Positions 1 through 7,623 of a stretch of DNA of 11,749 bases are shown one piece after another (within the stretch, counting starts at the first letter, position 1; every line of letters begins with the position of its first letter). The DNA is from Marinospirillum sp. (GTDB lineage Bacteria > Pseudomonadota > Gammaproteobacteria > Pseudomonadales > Halomonadaceae). The translations under genes were made by a program, and so were the position numbers. The DNA is taken from assembly GCF_014859565.1 (NCBI RefSeq), contig NZ_JACUUA010000105.1, positions 1 through 11,749 of the forward strand, read 5' to 3'. The notes below the pieces were generated by a model. It made no database searches. It was not told the DNA's origin and was given only the letters and a program-made list of their open reading frames with translations.

Positions 1-461
1 CCAAAATTACCGACTGTGGCAACCCGGATTTTGTCATCACCCGCAAAGGAGTACCGATTGGCTATATCGAAGCCAAGGATGTGGGCAAAAACCTTAACCA
101 CAAAATCTATAAAGAGCAATTCACTCGCTACAAAAAAGCTCTCGACAACCTGATAATCACTGACTATGTGTGGTTTCAGTTTTTTGTACAAGGTGAGATG
201 GTCGCAGAAATAAAACTTGGTGAACTCGAAAACAACTTCATCACGATCTCACACAACAGCATCACCAAATTTGAAAACCTGATTCAGGATTTTGCCGTCA
301 CAGTCACGCAGGCAATCAAAAATCCAGGCAAGCTCGCCGAACTTATGGCCGGTAAAGCCCGGTTGCTGGAAAGTATTTTATATGAAGCACTACAAGCAGA
401 CCTGAACAATGAGAACCAAAACGAGCTAAGTGCCATTCGGATCGGCTCCCTTTTCCTCTAG
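1..461 (+). CDS. PD-(D/E)XK nuclease domain of a single-chain restriction-modification-like protein; 5' end outside window, probably truncated at 3' end
   Basis: The reading frame is open from base 3 and stops at 459-461, giving about 152 visible residues; the true start lies upstream of the window. The visible motif is a PD pair (bases 24-29) followed by EAK (69-77), the spacing expected for a PD-(D/E)XK nuclease core. Next come DVGK and ALDNLIITDYVWFQFFV, which resemble the N-terminal nuclease region of type IIG/ISP-like enzymes in which one chain cuts and methylates DNA. In that family, a segment like LAELMAGKARLL is followed by a linker and then a large N6-adenine methyltransferase domain. 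Here the frame instead runs about ten unrelated codons into the antisense of the neighbouring HD-GYP gene and stops. A GTG at base 81 could be called as a start, but it lies after the catalytic motif, so it is unlikely to be real. G+C over bases 1-420 is about 43%, lower than the housekeeping genes, consistent with transfer. It is probably a non-functional remnant; a stand-alone nuclease is the alternative. The family call rests on recalled similarity. Confidence 0.6.
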   Translation, partial: KITDCGNPDFVITRKGVPIGYIEAKDVGKNLNHKIYKEQFTRYKKALDNLIITDYVWFQFFVQGEMVAEIKLGELENNFITISHNSITKFENLIQDFAVTVTQAIKNPGKLAELMAGKARLLESILYEALQADLNNENQNELSAIRIGSLFL

Positions 462-1511
462 ATGGGCTTCGCGCACGGCCAAGATTTCTGGCAAGCAGCG
501 CTCAAAATGCTTAACCAGCTCTGGATCAAAATGTCGACCCGATTGCTCTTTTATAAAATTCAACGCGTCCTCTATTGCCCAAGCTTTTTTGTAGGGGCGT
601 GAAGAGGTGAGAGCATCAAAAACATCAGCAAGAGCAGTGATACGCCCGGACAGAGGAATGGCTTCACCCACTAGCCCCTTGGGGTAACCACTGCCATCCC
701 ATTTTTCATGATGAGTTTCAGCAATTTCTCGTGCCAGGGAAAGCAGTTCGGATTCATCACCGTCCAGCAGTGTGGCACCAATTCGGGCATGATCTTGCAT
801 GATTTGATATTCATCGGGTGCGAGCTTGCCTGGCTTCAGCAGGATGTAATCGGGAATACCAATCTTGCCCAGATCATGCATGGGGCTGGCATTGAGTAAC
901 AGCTCACATTCAGAATTACTCCATCCCAGGCTACGAGCTAGAATGGCAGCATATTTACTCATTCTCACTACATGTAATCCTGTTTCGTTATCACGAAACT
1001 CAGCTGCACGACCCAAACGACGGATGACTTGTAAACGTGTGGAATCCAGCTCACGGGTACGCTCTGCGACCTTTTGCTCCAATAGCGCATTCTGTTCATG
1101 CATCATCCGGTGAGCTAGGTGCACCTCCAGCAAATTGCGTACTCGCATCAGCAGTTCATTGCGATCAAAAGGCTTGCTGAGAAAGTCCCTTGCACCTCCA
1201 TCGAGTGCTCGCAGCATATATTCACGCTGGTGCTGTGCAGTCAGAATCAGGATGGGGGGCATTAGGACATCTTGTAAGGCTTTGAGCTGATCCATGACCG
1301 CATAACCATCCAGGTGTGGCATGTTGATATCCAATAGGATCAGGTCAGGACGTTGCTGCTGGTAAGCCGATATAACTTCTCGCGGGTCTTTAATCTCGAC
1401 CAGATTATTATAACCCTGCCCTGAAAGCATTTTACGCAGTAGTTTTAGATTGGCTGGTTCATCATCCACCAGCAATATCCGGCTGTTATTCAGTAAATAG
1501 GTGTCAGTCAT
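426..1511 (-). CDS. Response regulator with receiver and HD-GYP domains (probable cyclic-di-GMP phosphodiesterase)
   Basis: This 361-residue protein has two clear domains. The receiver domain (about residues 10-128) has the acidic pocket D16-D17, the phospho-acceptor D61 in LLDINMP, T91 in LILTAQ and K113 in LSKPFD. A helical, probably coiled-coil linker (about 133-165) leads to an HD-GYP domain (about 166-350). That domain has H180 in ETGLHVVRMS, the HD pair H212-D213 in MHDLGKIGIPD, H241, and the full HHEKWDGSGYP signature at 267-277 with GYP at 275-277. All expected metal-binding positions appear present, so an active phosphodiesterase that hydrolyses cyclic-di-GMP is likely, switched by phosphorylation from a kinase not in this window. 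It is probably cytoplasmic, since no signal peptide or membrane segment is seen. An ATG 12 codons further upstream is in frame, but the start at 1511 has GAGGA eight bases before it and begins MTDT. It lies 76 bases after metZ on the same strand and may be read from that operon. Its stop overlaps the end of the converging nuclease remnant by 36 bases. Confidence 0.9.
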   Translation of the reverse strand: MTDTYLLNNSRILLVDDEPANLKLLRKMLSGQGYNNLVEIKDPREVISAYQQQRPDLILLDINMPHLDGYAVMDQLKALQDVLMPPILILTAQHQREYMLRALDGGARDFLSKPFDRNELLMRVRNLLEVHLAHRMMHEQNALLEQKVAERTRELDSTRLQVIRRLGRAAEFRDNETGLHVVRMSKYAAILARSLGWSNSECELLLNASPMHDLGKIGIPDYILLKPGKLAPDEYQIMQDHARIGATLLDGDESELLSLAREIAETHHEKWDGSGYPKGLVGEAIPLSGRITALADVFDALTSSRPYKKAWAIEDALNFIKEQSGRHFDPELVKHFERCLPEILAVREAHLEEKGADPNGT

Positions 1512-1569
1512 TTTTTGCTTCCTCTTCAGCAACACCATCTTTAGCAACTGGTATAGGCTGACCGGTCAT
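1504..1569 (-). other. Possible 21-codon leader ORF overlapping the start of the HD-GYP gene
   Basis: On the minus strand an ATG at 1569 opens a 21-codon frame, beginning MTGQPIP and ending AEEEAKND, with its TGA at 1504-1506. It overlaps the first eight bases of the HD-GYP gene in a different frame. It is also in the metZ frame, so readthrough of the metZ stop would enter it. It has no strong ribosome binding site and no recognised similarity. A translated leader that couples translation to the HD-GYP gene is possible, but chance is just as likely at this length. Confidence 0.15.
1520..1524 (-). promoter_or_regulatory. Ribosome binding site deciding the start of the HD-GYP gene
   Basis: GAGGA on the minus strand lies eight bases before the ATG at 1511. 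The alternative in-frame ATG at 1547 would add 12 residues (rich in K, M and L) not expected before a receiver domain, so the shorter start is preferred. Confidence 0.6.
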
Positions 1570-1587
1570 CTTTACGCACACGTTTTT

Positions 1588-2766
1588 TCAGGAGAGTCCA
1601 GCAGTCAGGTCAGCCTTGATATCGTTTATATCTTCCAGACCAACAGCAATACGCACCAGACCATCGGTAATTCCGGCAGCCAGTCGTGCTTCTGGAGCCA
1701 CACGGGCGTGAGTGGTGCTGGCAGGATGAGTGATGGTGGTTTTAGCATCACCCAGATTGGCGGTGATGGACAACATGCGGGTACCATCAATCACTTTCCA
1801 GGCAGCAGCCTTGCCACCGCTCATTTCAAAAGATAATACCCCACCAAAACGGCGCATCTGTTTTTTGGCCAGCTCGTGCTGAGGATGGCTGGGTAAACCG
1901 GAATAATGCACACGGGCAACACCGGGCTGTTGTTCCAGCCACTGAGCCAGTTCCAGTGCGTTGGCAGAATGAGCATCCATACGCAGACGCAGGGTTTCCA
2001 GCCCTTTCAGGAACACCCAGGCATTAAAAGGACTCATACAGGGGCCGGCGGTACGCACCACACCAAAGACTTCTGCCATATCCTTGTGGTTACCCACCAC
2101 AGCACCACCCACCATCCGCCCCTGACCATCCAGATACTTGGTGGCTGAATGCACCACAATATCGGCGCCCAGCTGTAATGGCAGTTGTAGTGCCGGGGTA
2201 CAGAAGCAGTTATCCACTACCAAGCGCAGACCCTTGCTGTGTGCCAGCTCGGCCAGTGCCGCTATATCGGCAATTTCACACAGGGGGTTGGAGGGGGTTT
2301 CAGCAAAAAACAAACGGGTGCGATCGTTACAGGCTGCATCCCAGGCACTCACATTCTGCAATTCAACAAAATGGGTAGTGATGCCAAAACGACTCATCAT
2401 GCGGCTGAACAGCCCCACGGTGGAGCCGAATACACTGCGCGAGCAAACAATTTCATCACCCTGCTGCAGAAATGCCAGGCATACCGACAGGATGGCTGCC
2501 ATGCCGGAGCTGGTGGCAACTGCACGATCACCCCCTTCCAGTGCGGCCAGACGCTCTTCAAAACAACGCACGGTGGGATTAGTGAAACGTGAATAAATAT
2601 TGTGTTCGCCGGTTTCGTTGGCAAAACACTCAGCAGCATGCGCAGCCGACTCAAACACATAGCTGGAGGTGGTAAAAATCGGCTCGGCATGTTCCCGTTC
2701 AGCCGTGCGGCGCTGTCCGGTGCGTAATGCCAGGGTATCTAGTCCCCAATGATTGTTATCGGTCAT
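1588..2766 (-). CDS. metZ: O-succinylhomoserine sulfhydrylase
   Basis: This 392-residue enzyme of the Cys/Met-metabolism PLP family makes homocysteine directly from O-succinylhomoserine and sulfide, bypassing cystathionine. Family landmarks are the N-terminal YSRFTNPT segment (about 58-65), the ATSSGMAAI cofactor-phosphate region (about 84-92), AETPSNPL (about 155-162), VVDNCFCTP (about 183-191), and the PLP-binding lysine K210 in HSATKYLDGQGR. The C-terminal THPASTTHA and GLVRIAVGLEDI are also present. Sequence alone does not fully separate MetZ from MetB or other family members. The MetZ call rests on overall resemblance to the Pseudomonas protein and on the position directly after purF, where metZ lies in Pseudomonas. 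The chosen start, MTDNNHWGLDTLALRTGQ, matches the usual MetZ N-terminus; the longer frame would add 44 residues read across the end of purF. It starts seven bases after the purF stop, so the two are almost certainly co-transcribed and translationally coupled. Confidence 0.92.
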   Translation of the reverse strand: MTDNNHWGLDTLALRTGQRRTAEREHAEPIFTTSSYVFESAAHAAECFANETGEHNIYSRFTNPTVRCFEERLAALEGGDRAVATSSGMAAILSVCLAFLQQGDEIVCSRSVFGSTVGLFSRMMSRFGITTHFVELQNVSAWDAACNDRTRLFFAETPSNPLCEIADIAALAELAHSKGLRLVVDNCFCTPALQLPLQLGADIVVHSATKYLDGQGRMVGGAVVGNHKDMAEVFGVVRTAGPCMSPFNAWVFLKGLETLRLRMDAHSANALELAQWLEQQPGVARVHYSGLPSHPQHELAKKQMRRFGGVLSFEMSGGKAAAWKVIDGTRMLSITANLGDAKTTITHPASTTHARVAPEARLAAGITDGLVRIAVGLEDINDIKADLTAGLS

Positions 2767-2773
2767 AGCAGGC

Positions 2774-4294
2774 TTACTCCACTTCTGCTGAAATATCGTT
2801 GTGCAGCTCAATGGCACCATTTTCGGCGCTGCTGCCATTTTTGGCGGCATCATTACGCTGGGCTTCCAGTCGATCCAGATAAGCCATATCAATACCACCC
2901 GTCATGTAGTTGCCATCAAACACTGAGCAATCGAAGCGTGCCACTGCGGGGTTCAACTCCTTGCAGGCATCGATCAGGTCATCCAGATTCTGGTAAATCA
3001 ACCAGTCAGCACCAATCAGTTCTGCCACTTGTTCTTCGGTACGATCATGGGCTATCAGCTCTCTGGCTGCCGGCATGTCGATGCCGTACACATTGGGATA
3101 ACGCACGGGCGGTGCAGCGGAAGCAAAGTAGACCTTACGAGCGCCGGCATCCCGCGCCATCATGATGATTTCGTTACAGGTGGTGCCACGCACAATGGAG
3201 TCATCCACCAGCAGCACGTTTTTGTCCTTGAACTCCATGCCTATGGCATTCAATTTCTGGCGTACGGATTTTTTACGCAGGGTCTGACCCGGCATGATAA
3301 AGGTACGACCGATGTAACGGTTTTTGATAAAACCTTCGCGGTAGGTCACACCCAGATGCTGTGCCAGTTCCAGTGCTGAAGTACGGCTGGTGTCAGGAAT
3401 CGGGATCACCACGTCGATGTCGTGATCCGGTTTGATACGACGGATTTTTGCAGCCAGTTTTTCACCCATCTGCATCCGGGCATGATAAATGTTGATGCCA
3501 TCCATGATAGAATCCGGACGCGCCAGATAGACATGCTCAAAAATGCAGGGAGTCAGTTCAGCATTGGTTGCACAGACACGAGTATGCAATTCACCCTGCA
3601 TATTGATAAAAATCGCCTCACCGGGTGCCAGATCACGGATCAGTTCAAATCCGGCGACATCCAGCGCCACACTCTCGGAAGCAATCATGTACTCGGTGCC
3701 CTGAGGAGTCTGGCGCTGCCCGTAAACAATCGGGCGAATGGCATGGGGGTCGCGGAAACCGACCAGACCATAACCACTGATCATGGCCACCGCTGCATAA
3801 CCACCCTCACAGCGCTGATACACACGCGTAATGGCAGAAAAAATGTCATCTTCGGTCAGGGTCATGCCCTGCTTGCCCAGTTCATGAGCAAAAATGTTCA
3901 GCAATACTTCCGAATCAGAGTTGGTGTTGATGTGGCGCAAATCGGTACGGAACAGCTCTTCCGTCAGGGTTTCAGAGTTGGTGAGATTGCCGTTGTGCGC
4001 CAGGGCAATACCATAAGGCGAGTTGACATAAAAGGGCTGGGATTCAGCTTCACTGGAGCTGCCTGCCGTGGGATAACGCACATGACCAATGCCCATGGTG
4101 CCGATCAGGCGCTTCATGTGGCGGGTACGAAACACATCCCGAACCAGTCCATTACTCTTGCGCAGAAAAAAGCGACCCCGATCACAGGTCATGATACCGG
4201 CGGCATCCTGCCCGCGATGCTGTAAAACGGTCAAACTGTCAAACAACAACTGATTGACCGGCTCGTGAGCCATAATACCTGCTATTCCACACAT
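2774..4294 (-). CDS. purF: Amidophosphoribosyltransferase (glutamine PRPP amidotransferase)
   Basis: This enzyme carries out the first committed step of purine synthesis: PRPP plus glutamine gives 5-phosphoribosylamine, glutamate and pyrophosphate. The protein is 506 residues, against about 505 in E. coli. The chosen start gives MCGIAGIM, so after removal of Met the catalytic Cys2 is the N-terminal nucleophile. The ORF could extend 11 codons upstream, but that would bury this cysteine. The class II glutaminase half shows [12 protein letters not shown] (about 70-81), HNGNLTN (100-106) and NSDSE (125-129). The phosphoribosyltransferase half shows the PRPP loop [13 protein letters not shown] (about 360-372) and [15 protein letters not shown] before it. 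The last 20 or so residues are a low-complexity tail of the kind that varies between species. It starts seven bases after cvpA, and metZ follows after another seven. In enterobacteria this locus is controlled by PurR; I see no PurR operator here. Confidence 0.98.
   Translation of the reverse strand: MCGIAGIMAHEPVNQLLFDSLTVLQHRGQDAAGIMTCDRGRFFLRKSNGLVRDVFRTRHMKRLIGTMGIGHVRYPTAGSSSEAESQPFYVNSPYGIALAHNGNLTNSETLTEELFRTDLRHINTNSDSEVLLNIFAHELGKQGMTLTEDDIFSAITRVYQRCEGGYAAVAMISGYGLVGFRDPHAIRPIVYGQRQTPQGTEYMIASESVALDVAGFELIRDLAPGEAIFINMQGELHTRVCATNAELTPCIFEHVYLARPDSIMDGINIYHARMQMGEKLAAKIRRIKPDHDIDVVIPIPDTSRTSALELAQHLGVTYREGFIKNRYIGRTFIMPGQTLRKKSVRQKLNAIGMEFKDKNVLLVDDSIVRGTTCNEIIMMARDAGARKVYFASAAPPVRYPNVYGIDMPAARELIAHDRTEEQVAELIGADWLIYQNLDDLIDACKELNPAVARFDCSVFDGNYMTGGIDMAYLDRLEAQRNDAAKNGSSAENGAIELHNDISAEVE
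2777..2780 (-). promoter_or_regulatory. Ribosome binding site deciding the start of metZ
   Basis: GGAG on the minus strand sits in the last sense codon of purF, directly before its TAA stop, and ten bases before the metZ ATG at 2766. It supports the short metZ start and implies that ribosomes finishing purF can start metZ. Confidence 0.5.
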
Positions 4295-4301
4295 GAAGCA
4301 T

Positions 4302-4307
4302 TCACCT
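4302..4307 (-). promoter_or_regulatory. Ribosome binding site of purF, overlapping the cvpA stop codon
   Basis: AGGTGA on the minus strand lies seven bases before the purF ATG at 4294. Its TGA is the stop codon of cvpA. This fixes the purF start at MCGIAG and suggests coupled translation of cvpA and purF. Confidence 0.65.
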
Positions 4308-4784
4308 ATTTGTGCTGATGTAATCATCTAAATGACCGGCAGACCAGTCACGGATTTGTTCTAGATACGGTAGCAGCATCGACTGCTGCCAAAGTGCATG
4401 ATGACGCAGGTCGGTCAGGCTGGTTACCGACACGACCAGAACCACAATAATCAATCCACGCAAAACACCAAACACCACCCCAAGCAAACGATCAATGGTG
4501 CCCAGCCCTACTTTCTGAACCAGTGTGCCAAAAGCAGAAGACACCACCTTGCTGGCCAGTAACACCACAATTGTGATGGCAATATAAGCAGCTGCCAGCT
4601 GTATTCCGGGGTCACTCAACAGGGAAGAAAAAACCGGAGCCACCTGCTGACCCAGCATTCGGGCGGCCAGCAGTGCCAGTATCCAGCCCATAAAAGAAAG
4701 CAGCTGCTGTACAAAACCCTTCCAGAAGGCCAGCAGCGTTGAGGCCACAACAACCAGCAGTATCACCCAATCAACAGAATTCAT
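4302..4784 (-). CDS. cvpA: CvpA family inner-membrane protein
   Basis: This 160-residue, strongly hydrophobic protein has about four predicted membrane helices (roughly residues 5-24, 27-45, 63-83 and 98-122) and a polar C-terminal tail. The N-terminal [20 protein letters not shown] and the [16 protein letters not shown] segment (about 94-109) are typical of the family. In E. coli CvpA is named for its need in colicin V production and is linked to envelope stress tolerance; its biochemical role is not settled. The position between the SPOR gene and purF matches the conserved gammaproteobacterial order and supports the call. An AGGGGA ribosome binding site (4790-4795) lies five bases before the ATG. 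The stop overlaps the purF ribosome binding site. Confidence 0.93.
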   Translation of the reverse strand: MNSVDWVILLVVVASTLLAFWKGFVQQLLSFMGWILALLAARMLGQQVAPVFSSLLSDPGIQLAAAYIAITIVVLLASKVVSSAFGTLVQKVGLGTIDRLLGVVFGVLRGLIIVVLVVSVTSLTDLRHHALWQQSMLLPYLEQIRDWSAGHLDDYISTNR

Positions 4785-4807
4785 TTATTTCCCCTATAAC
4801 AACCCGG

Positions 4808-5353
4808 CTATTCATCCCGTGAAGGCAAGCTGCCCTGTGCTCTGGCTTCATGTTCAGGCACATAACGGGTCAGCAGTGTTTTTAATCCCATATCCTGCAG
4901 CAGGCGATCTTGATGCTCCCTACCCTGTTGCTGGTCGATATACGGACCTGCAAAAACCACCGCCATGCCATTAATTTTACGCCAGTAAGGGTGTAGCCCC
5001 TGCTGTTGCAAGCGCTCAACCAAACGACGGGCGTTGGCCGACTCACCAAAAGTGGCCACCTGAATGGCCCAGGCTTCCACACCACCATCCAGATCAATGC
5101 GCACCCCTGCAGCGGTCGGCTGCTGCTGGCGGGTCAGTTGTTGCTGTTCCTCTGCTGTCCAGGCCGACTTCACTTCCGGCTGCTGAGGTTCTTCCACCGC
5201 CACCTCAACCGGCTTGGGTGCTGGAGGGGTGACAATTTTATCAGAAATTGGTGCCGGTGGACGTTCTTCTTCCAGTACAAAAGGCAAAAATATAATCGCC
5301 AGAGCTATTAATGCTATGGCTCCAATCAGACGCTCTTTCACTCCGTACCGCAT
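4808..5353 (-). CDS. dedD: DedD-like SPOR-domain inner-membrane protein
   Basis: This is a 181-residue bitopic membrane protein. A short cytoplasmic N-terminus (MRYGVKERLIGA) is followed by one membrane helix (about 8-27), a Pro/Glu/Gln-rich periplasmic linker (about 28-90) and a SPOR domain (about 93-166, AWAIQVATFGESANARRLVE onward). SPOR domains bind denuded glycan strands of septal peptidoglycan, and DedD of E. coli (about 220 residues) contributes to cell constriction; a division-site role is inferred here by homology. The order accD-folC-this gene-cvpA matches E. coli accD-folC-dedD-cvpA, the main reason for using the symbol. In Pseudomonas the equivalent gene is usually left unnamed. 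Its start overlaps the end of folC by 16 bases, with GTGAGG shortly before the ATG, indicating translational coupling. The linker is shorter than in E. coli. Confidence 0.88.
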   Translation of the reverse strand: MRYGVKERLIGAIALIALAIIFLPFVLEEERPPAPISDKIVTPPAPKPVEVAVEEPQQPEVKSAWTAEEQQQLTRQQQPTAAGVRIDLDGGVEAWAIQVATFGESANARRLVERLQQQGLHPYWRKINGMAVVFAGPYIDQQQGREHQDRLLQDMGLKTLLTRYVPEHEARAQGSLPSRDE

Positions 5354-6684
5354 GACTGAGCCTCACTCTTCTGCATAATTTCCAGGATACCGGCCAGGGT
5401 AAAAAAAGAACCCATCACCAGTATTTCTTCACAACCAGCATTCAGCTGTGCCAAAGCCGTTTTGTACGCCTGCTGCACTTCGGCATCATCACAGACTGCC
5501 AATACCTCAGCACCCATTTCCTGCAACAGTAAGGCCAGTTTTTCCGGTTTTGCAGCCCTAGGTAATGGCAAGGCTGTGGTGATCCAGCCATCCACCAGTG
5601 GCAACAGGGGTTTGAGTGTTGCAGCCATGTCCTTGTCTGCCATCATACCGACCAGTGCCACACGCCGAACTTCACCCTGCTGCTGCAACTGTTTAGCCAG
5701 ATACTCTGCTGCCTCAGGATTATGAGCAACGTCCAGTAGCCAGTAACCCGCATTCGCAGGGATACGCTGCATCCGACCCGTCAGCTGCGCTGTTGCCAAC
5801 CCATCTGCAATAGCCTGACATTTAATGTCCTGGCAGGCCAGCAACAAGGCCTGTACTGCTGTGGCAGCATTGTCGTCAGGCAAGGAGTTCACCGGCAAAT
5901 TATTCAAATACAATGGTTGGTGCTGCTTATCCTGACCACGCCAGTGCCAGTAGCCCTGCTGCGGCAGACTGCGAAAATAATGCTCACCCAGTTGAAAAAC
6001 ATCGGCGCCCAGTTTGGCTGCAGCTTTTTTTACACTATCCGGCAGCTGTTCACTGCCCAGTACCGCAGGGCAACCGGAGCGGAAAATACCGGCCTTTTCA
6101 GCACCGATCAGCTCCAGGGTATCCCCCAGATAATCCTGATGATCCAGCGCCACGGTTGTCAGCACTGCAACATCACAATCCACAATATTCACCGCATCCA
6201 GTCGGCCACCTAATCCCACTTCAAGTAACCAGAGTTCCAGCCCAGCATCCTGAAACAGCAGCAGACCGGCCAGAGTGGCAAATTCAAAATAACTCAGTGT
6301 AAGGGTTTGCTCCGGTGGCTGGCAGCGGGCTGCTTCAATTCGCTCAAAAGCATGAATAATGGCCGCGTCACTGACGGGCCTGCCGTTGATTTGAATGCGT
6401 TCGTTAAAGTGCAGAAAATGAGGAGAGGTATAACTGCCAACGGTTAATCCAGCAGCCAGCGCCATCGCCTGAGTCATTGCCAGAGTGGAGCCTTTACCAT
6501 TGGTTCCGGCAAAGGTGATCACTCGGCAGGAACGGGAAGCAGCCGTCAGTGGCAGGTTCAGCCGCAAGGCAATTGCTTTGACACGCTCCAGACCCAGGTC
6601 AATTTCTCGTGAATGGAGCGTCTCAAGGTGTTTAAGCCAGGTGTCCAGTGTGCCGGAGGAATCCGGCAGATGTTCAGAGGTCAC
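5338..6684 (-). CDS. folC: Bifunctional folylpolyglutamate synthase / dihydrofolate synthase
   Basis: This 448-residue Mur-ligase-type enzyme adds glutamate to dihydropteroate and then further glutamates to reduced folates, using ATP. Landmarks are the N-terminal LHSREIDLGLERV (about 23-35), the P-loop FAGTNGKGST (about 58-67), YTSPHFLHFNERI (85-97), EVGLGGRLDAVN (155-166), VALDHQDYLG (about 178-187), EKAGIFRSG (196-204), and DVAHNPEAAEYLA (318-330) in the C-terminal domain. It is slightly longer than the E. coli enzyme (about 422). The start is a GTG at 6684, seven bases after the accD stop. I see no good Shine-Dalgarno sequence, so translation may depend on ribosomes arriving from accD. No other start lies before the conserved LHS segment. 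The end overlaps the SPOR gene. Confidence 0.97.
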   Translation of the reverse strand: MTSEHLPDSSGTLDTWLKHLETLHSREIDLGLERVKAIALRLNLPLTAASRSCRVITFAGTNGKGSTLAMTQAMALAAGLTVGSYTSPHFLHFNERIQINGRPVSDAAIIHAFERIEAARCQPPEQTLTLSYFEFATLAGLLLFQDAGLELWLLEVGLGGRLDAVNIVDCDVAVLTTVALDHQDYLGDTLELIGAEKAGIFRSGCPAVLGSEQLPDSVKKAAAKLGADVFQLGEHYFRSLPQQGYWHWRGQDKQHQPLYLNNLPVNSLPDDNAATAVQALLLACQDIKCQAIADGLATAQLTGRMQRIPANAGYWLLDVAHNPEAAEYLAKQLQQQGEVRRVALVGMMADKDMAATLKPLLPLVDGWITTALPLPRAAKPEKLALLLQEMGAEVLAVCDDAEVQQAYKTALAQLNAGCEEILVMGSFFTLAGILEIMQKSEAQSCGTE

Positions 6685-6691
6685 GAAACAA

Positions 6692-7555
6692 TCAAGCTGC
6701 AGGTTGCTGGGTCATTTTTCGCAGCAGTCCACCCAGAGTATCGGCCATCTTGTGACGATGAATAATCATGTCCACAGTGCCGTGTGCCAGCAGAAACTCT
6801 GCGCGTTGAAAACCTTCCGGCAGTTTTTCGCGTACTGTCTGCTCAATCACTCGCGGACCAGCAAAACCACACAGGGCAAAAGGCTCGGAGACATTCAGGT
6901 CACCCAGCATCGCCAGTGAAGCAGATACACCACCGTACACTGGATCAGTCAGCACGGAAATATAGGGTACACCGGCTTGTTTCAGGCGCTCCAATGCAGC
7001 AGAGGTTTTGGCCATCTGCATCAGCGAGAAGAGGGCTTCCTGCATGCGTGCACCACCAGAAGCTGAAAAACAAACCAGTGGAATGCGCTCTTTTAATGCC
7101 AGTTCAGCAGCACGCGCAAATTTTTCACCCACCACGGAACCCATGGAGCCACCCATGAAGTTGAATTCAAACGCCACAGCAACCACTGCAATACCTGTCA
7201 GATTACCACGCATGGCAATCAAGGCATCTTTTTCACCTGTCTCCCGCTGCGCTGCAGCCAGACGATCTTTGTATTTTTTAGAGTCACGGAACTTCAAGCG
7301 ATCCACCGGCTCCAGGTCAGCAAACAGTTCACTGGCCGTGCCCTTGTCGAGGAAGGACTCCAGACGCTTACGTGCCGTGATGCGCATATGGTGATCACAC
7401 TTGGGGCAAACATGCTGGTTTTTTTCCAGTTCGGGACGATAAAGTGCCACGTCACACTTGGGACACTTACGCCACAGACCTTCCGGCACGTTGACTTTAC
7501 GGTCACTCGTTTCAGAACGGATAATGGATGGAACAATTCGGTTTAACCAGCTCAT
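6692..7555 (-). CDS. accD: Acetyl-CoA carboxylase carboxyltransferase subunit beta
   Basis: This is the beta subunit of the carboxyltransferase that moves the carboxyl group from biotin to acetyl-CoA, forming malonyl-CoA, the first step of fatty acid synthesis; it pairs with AccA, which is not in this window. The protein has 287 residues (E. coli 304). The N-terminal zinc ribbon has cysteines at 31, 34, 50 and 53 (CPKC and CPKC). The crotonase-like fold follows, with [14 protein letters not shown] (132-145), [11 protein letters not shown] (163-173) and [20 protein letters not shown] (231-250). AGGG lies about seven bases before the ATG. In E. coli the carboxyltransferase can bind its own mRNA; nothing in this sequence tests that. 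The 68 bases upstream are one of the two larger gaps in the cluster, so an internal promoter is possible there. folC follows after seven bases. Confidence 0.98.
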   Translation of the reverse strand: MSWLNRIVPSIIRSETSDRKVNVPEGLWRKCPKCDVALYRPELEKNQHVCPKCDHHMRITARKRLESFLDKGTASELFADLEPVDRLKFRDSKKYKDRLAAAQRETGEKDALIAMRGNLTGIAVVAVAFEFNFMGGSMGSVVGEKFARAAELALKERIPLVCFSASGGARMQEALFSLMQMAKTSAALERLKQAGVPYISVLTDPVYGGVSASLAMLGDLNVSEPFALCGFAGPRVIEQTVREKLPEGFQRAEFLLAHGTVDMIIHRHKMADTLGGLLRKMTQQPAA

Positions 7556-7594
7556 AATAAACCCTGTAGCCTAAATTCAGTGTGTAGAGTTTAA

Positions 7595-7611
7595 CCTAGG
7601 TGACGACTAGG
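7595..7611. repeat. Short inverted repeat in the trpA-accD gap
   Basis: CCTAG (7595-7599) and CTAGG (7607-7611) form a 5-base-pair stem around a 7-base loop. There is no T run after it on either strand, so it is not a normal intrinsic terminator. It could be an operator half-site pair or chance. The rest of the 68-base gap shows no convincing -35/-10 pair. Confidence 0.25.
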
Positions 7612-7623
7612 ATTGTAAGTTTT

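Noticed and set aside
81..461. GTG at 81 as the start of a 126-residue protein
   Set aside because: The conserved PD...EAK nuclease motif is encoded before it (24-77) in the same open frame, so the gene begins outside the window.
1512..1587. Intrinsic terminator after metZ
   Set aside because: The minus strand has no GC-rich hairpin followed by a T run here; the A runs are on the wrong side for termination of metZ.
2138..2596. 152-codon open frame on the plus strand opposite metZ
   Set aside because: It is antisense to the fully conserved metZ coding region, with no recognisable domain and no ribosome binding site of note.
2767..2898. 44-residue N-terminal extension of metZ
   Set aside because: It is translated from the 3' end of purF in another frame, has no family similarity, and the internal start at 2766 has GGAG and the usual MetZ N-terminus.
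3422..4225. 267-codon open frame on the plus strand opposite purF
   Set aside because: It lies wholly antisense to purF, its translation resembles no known family, and it mirrors purF codon structure. It is a shadow frame.
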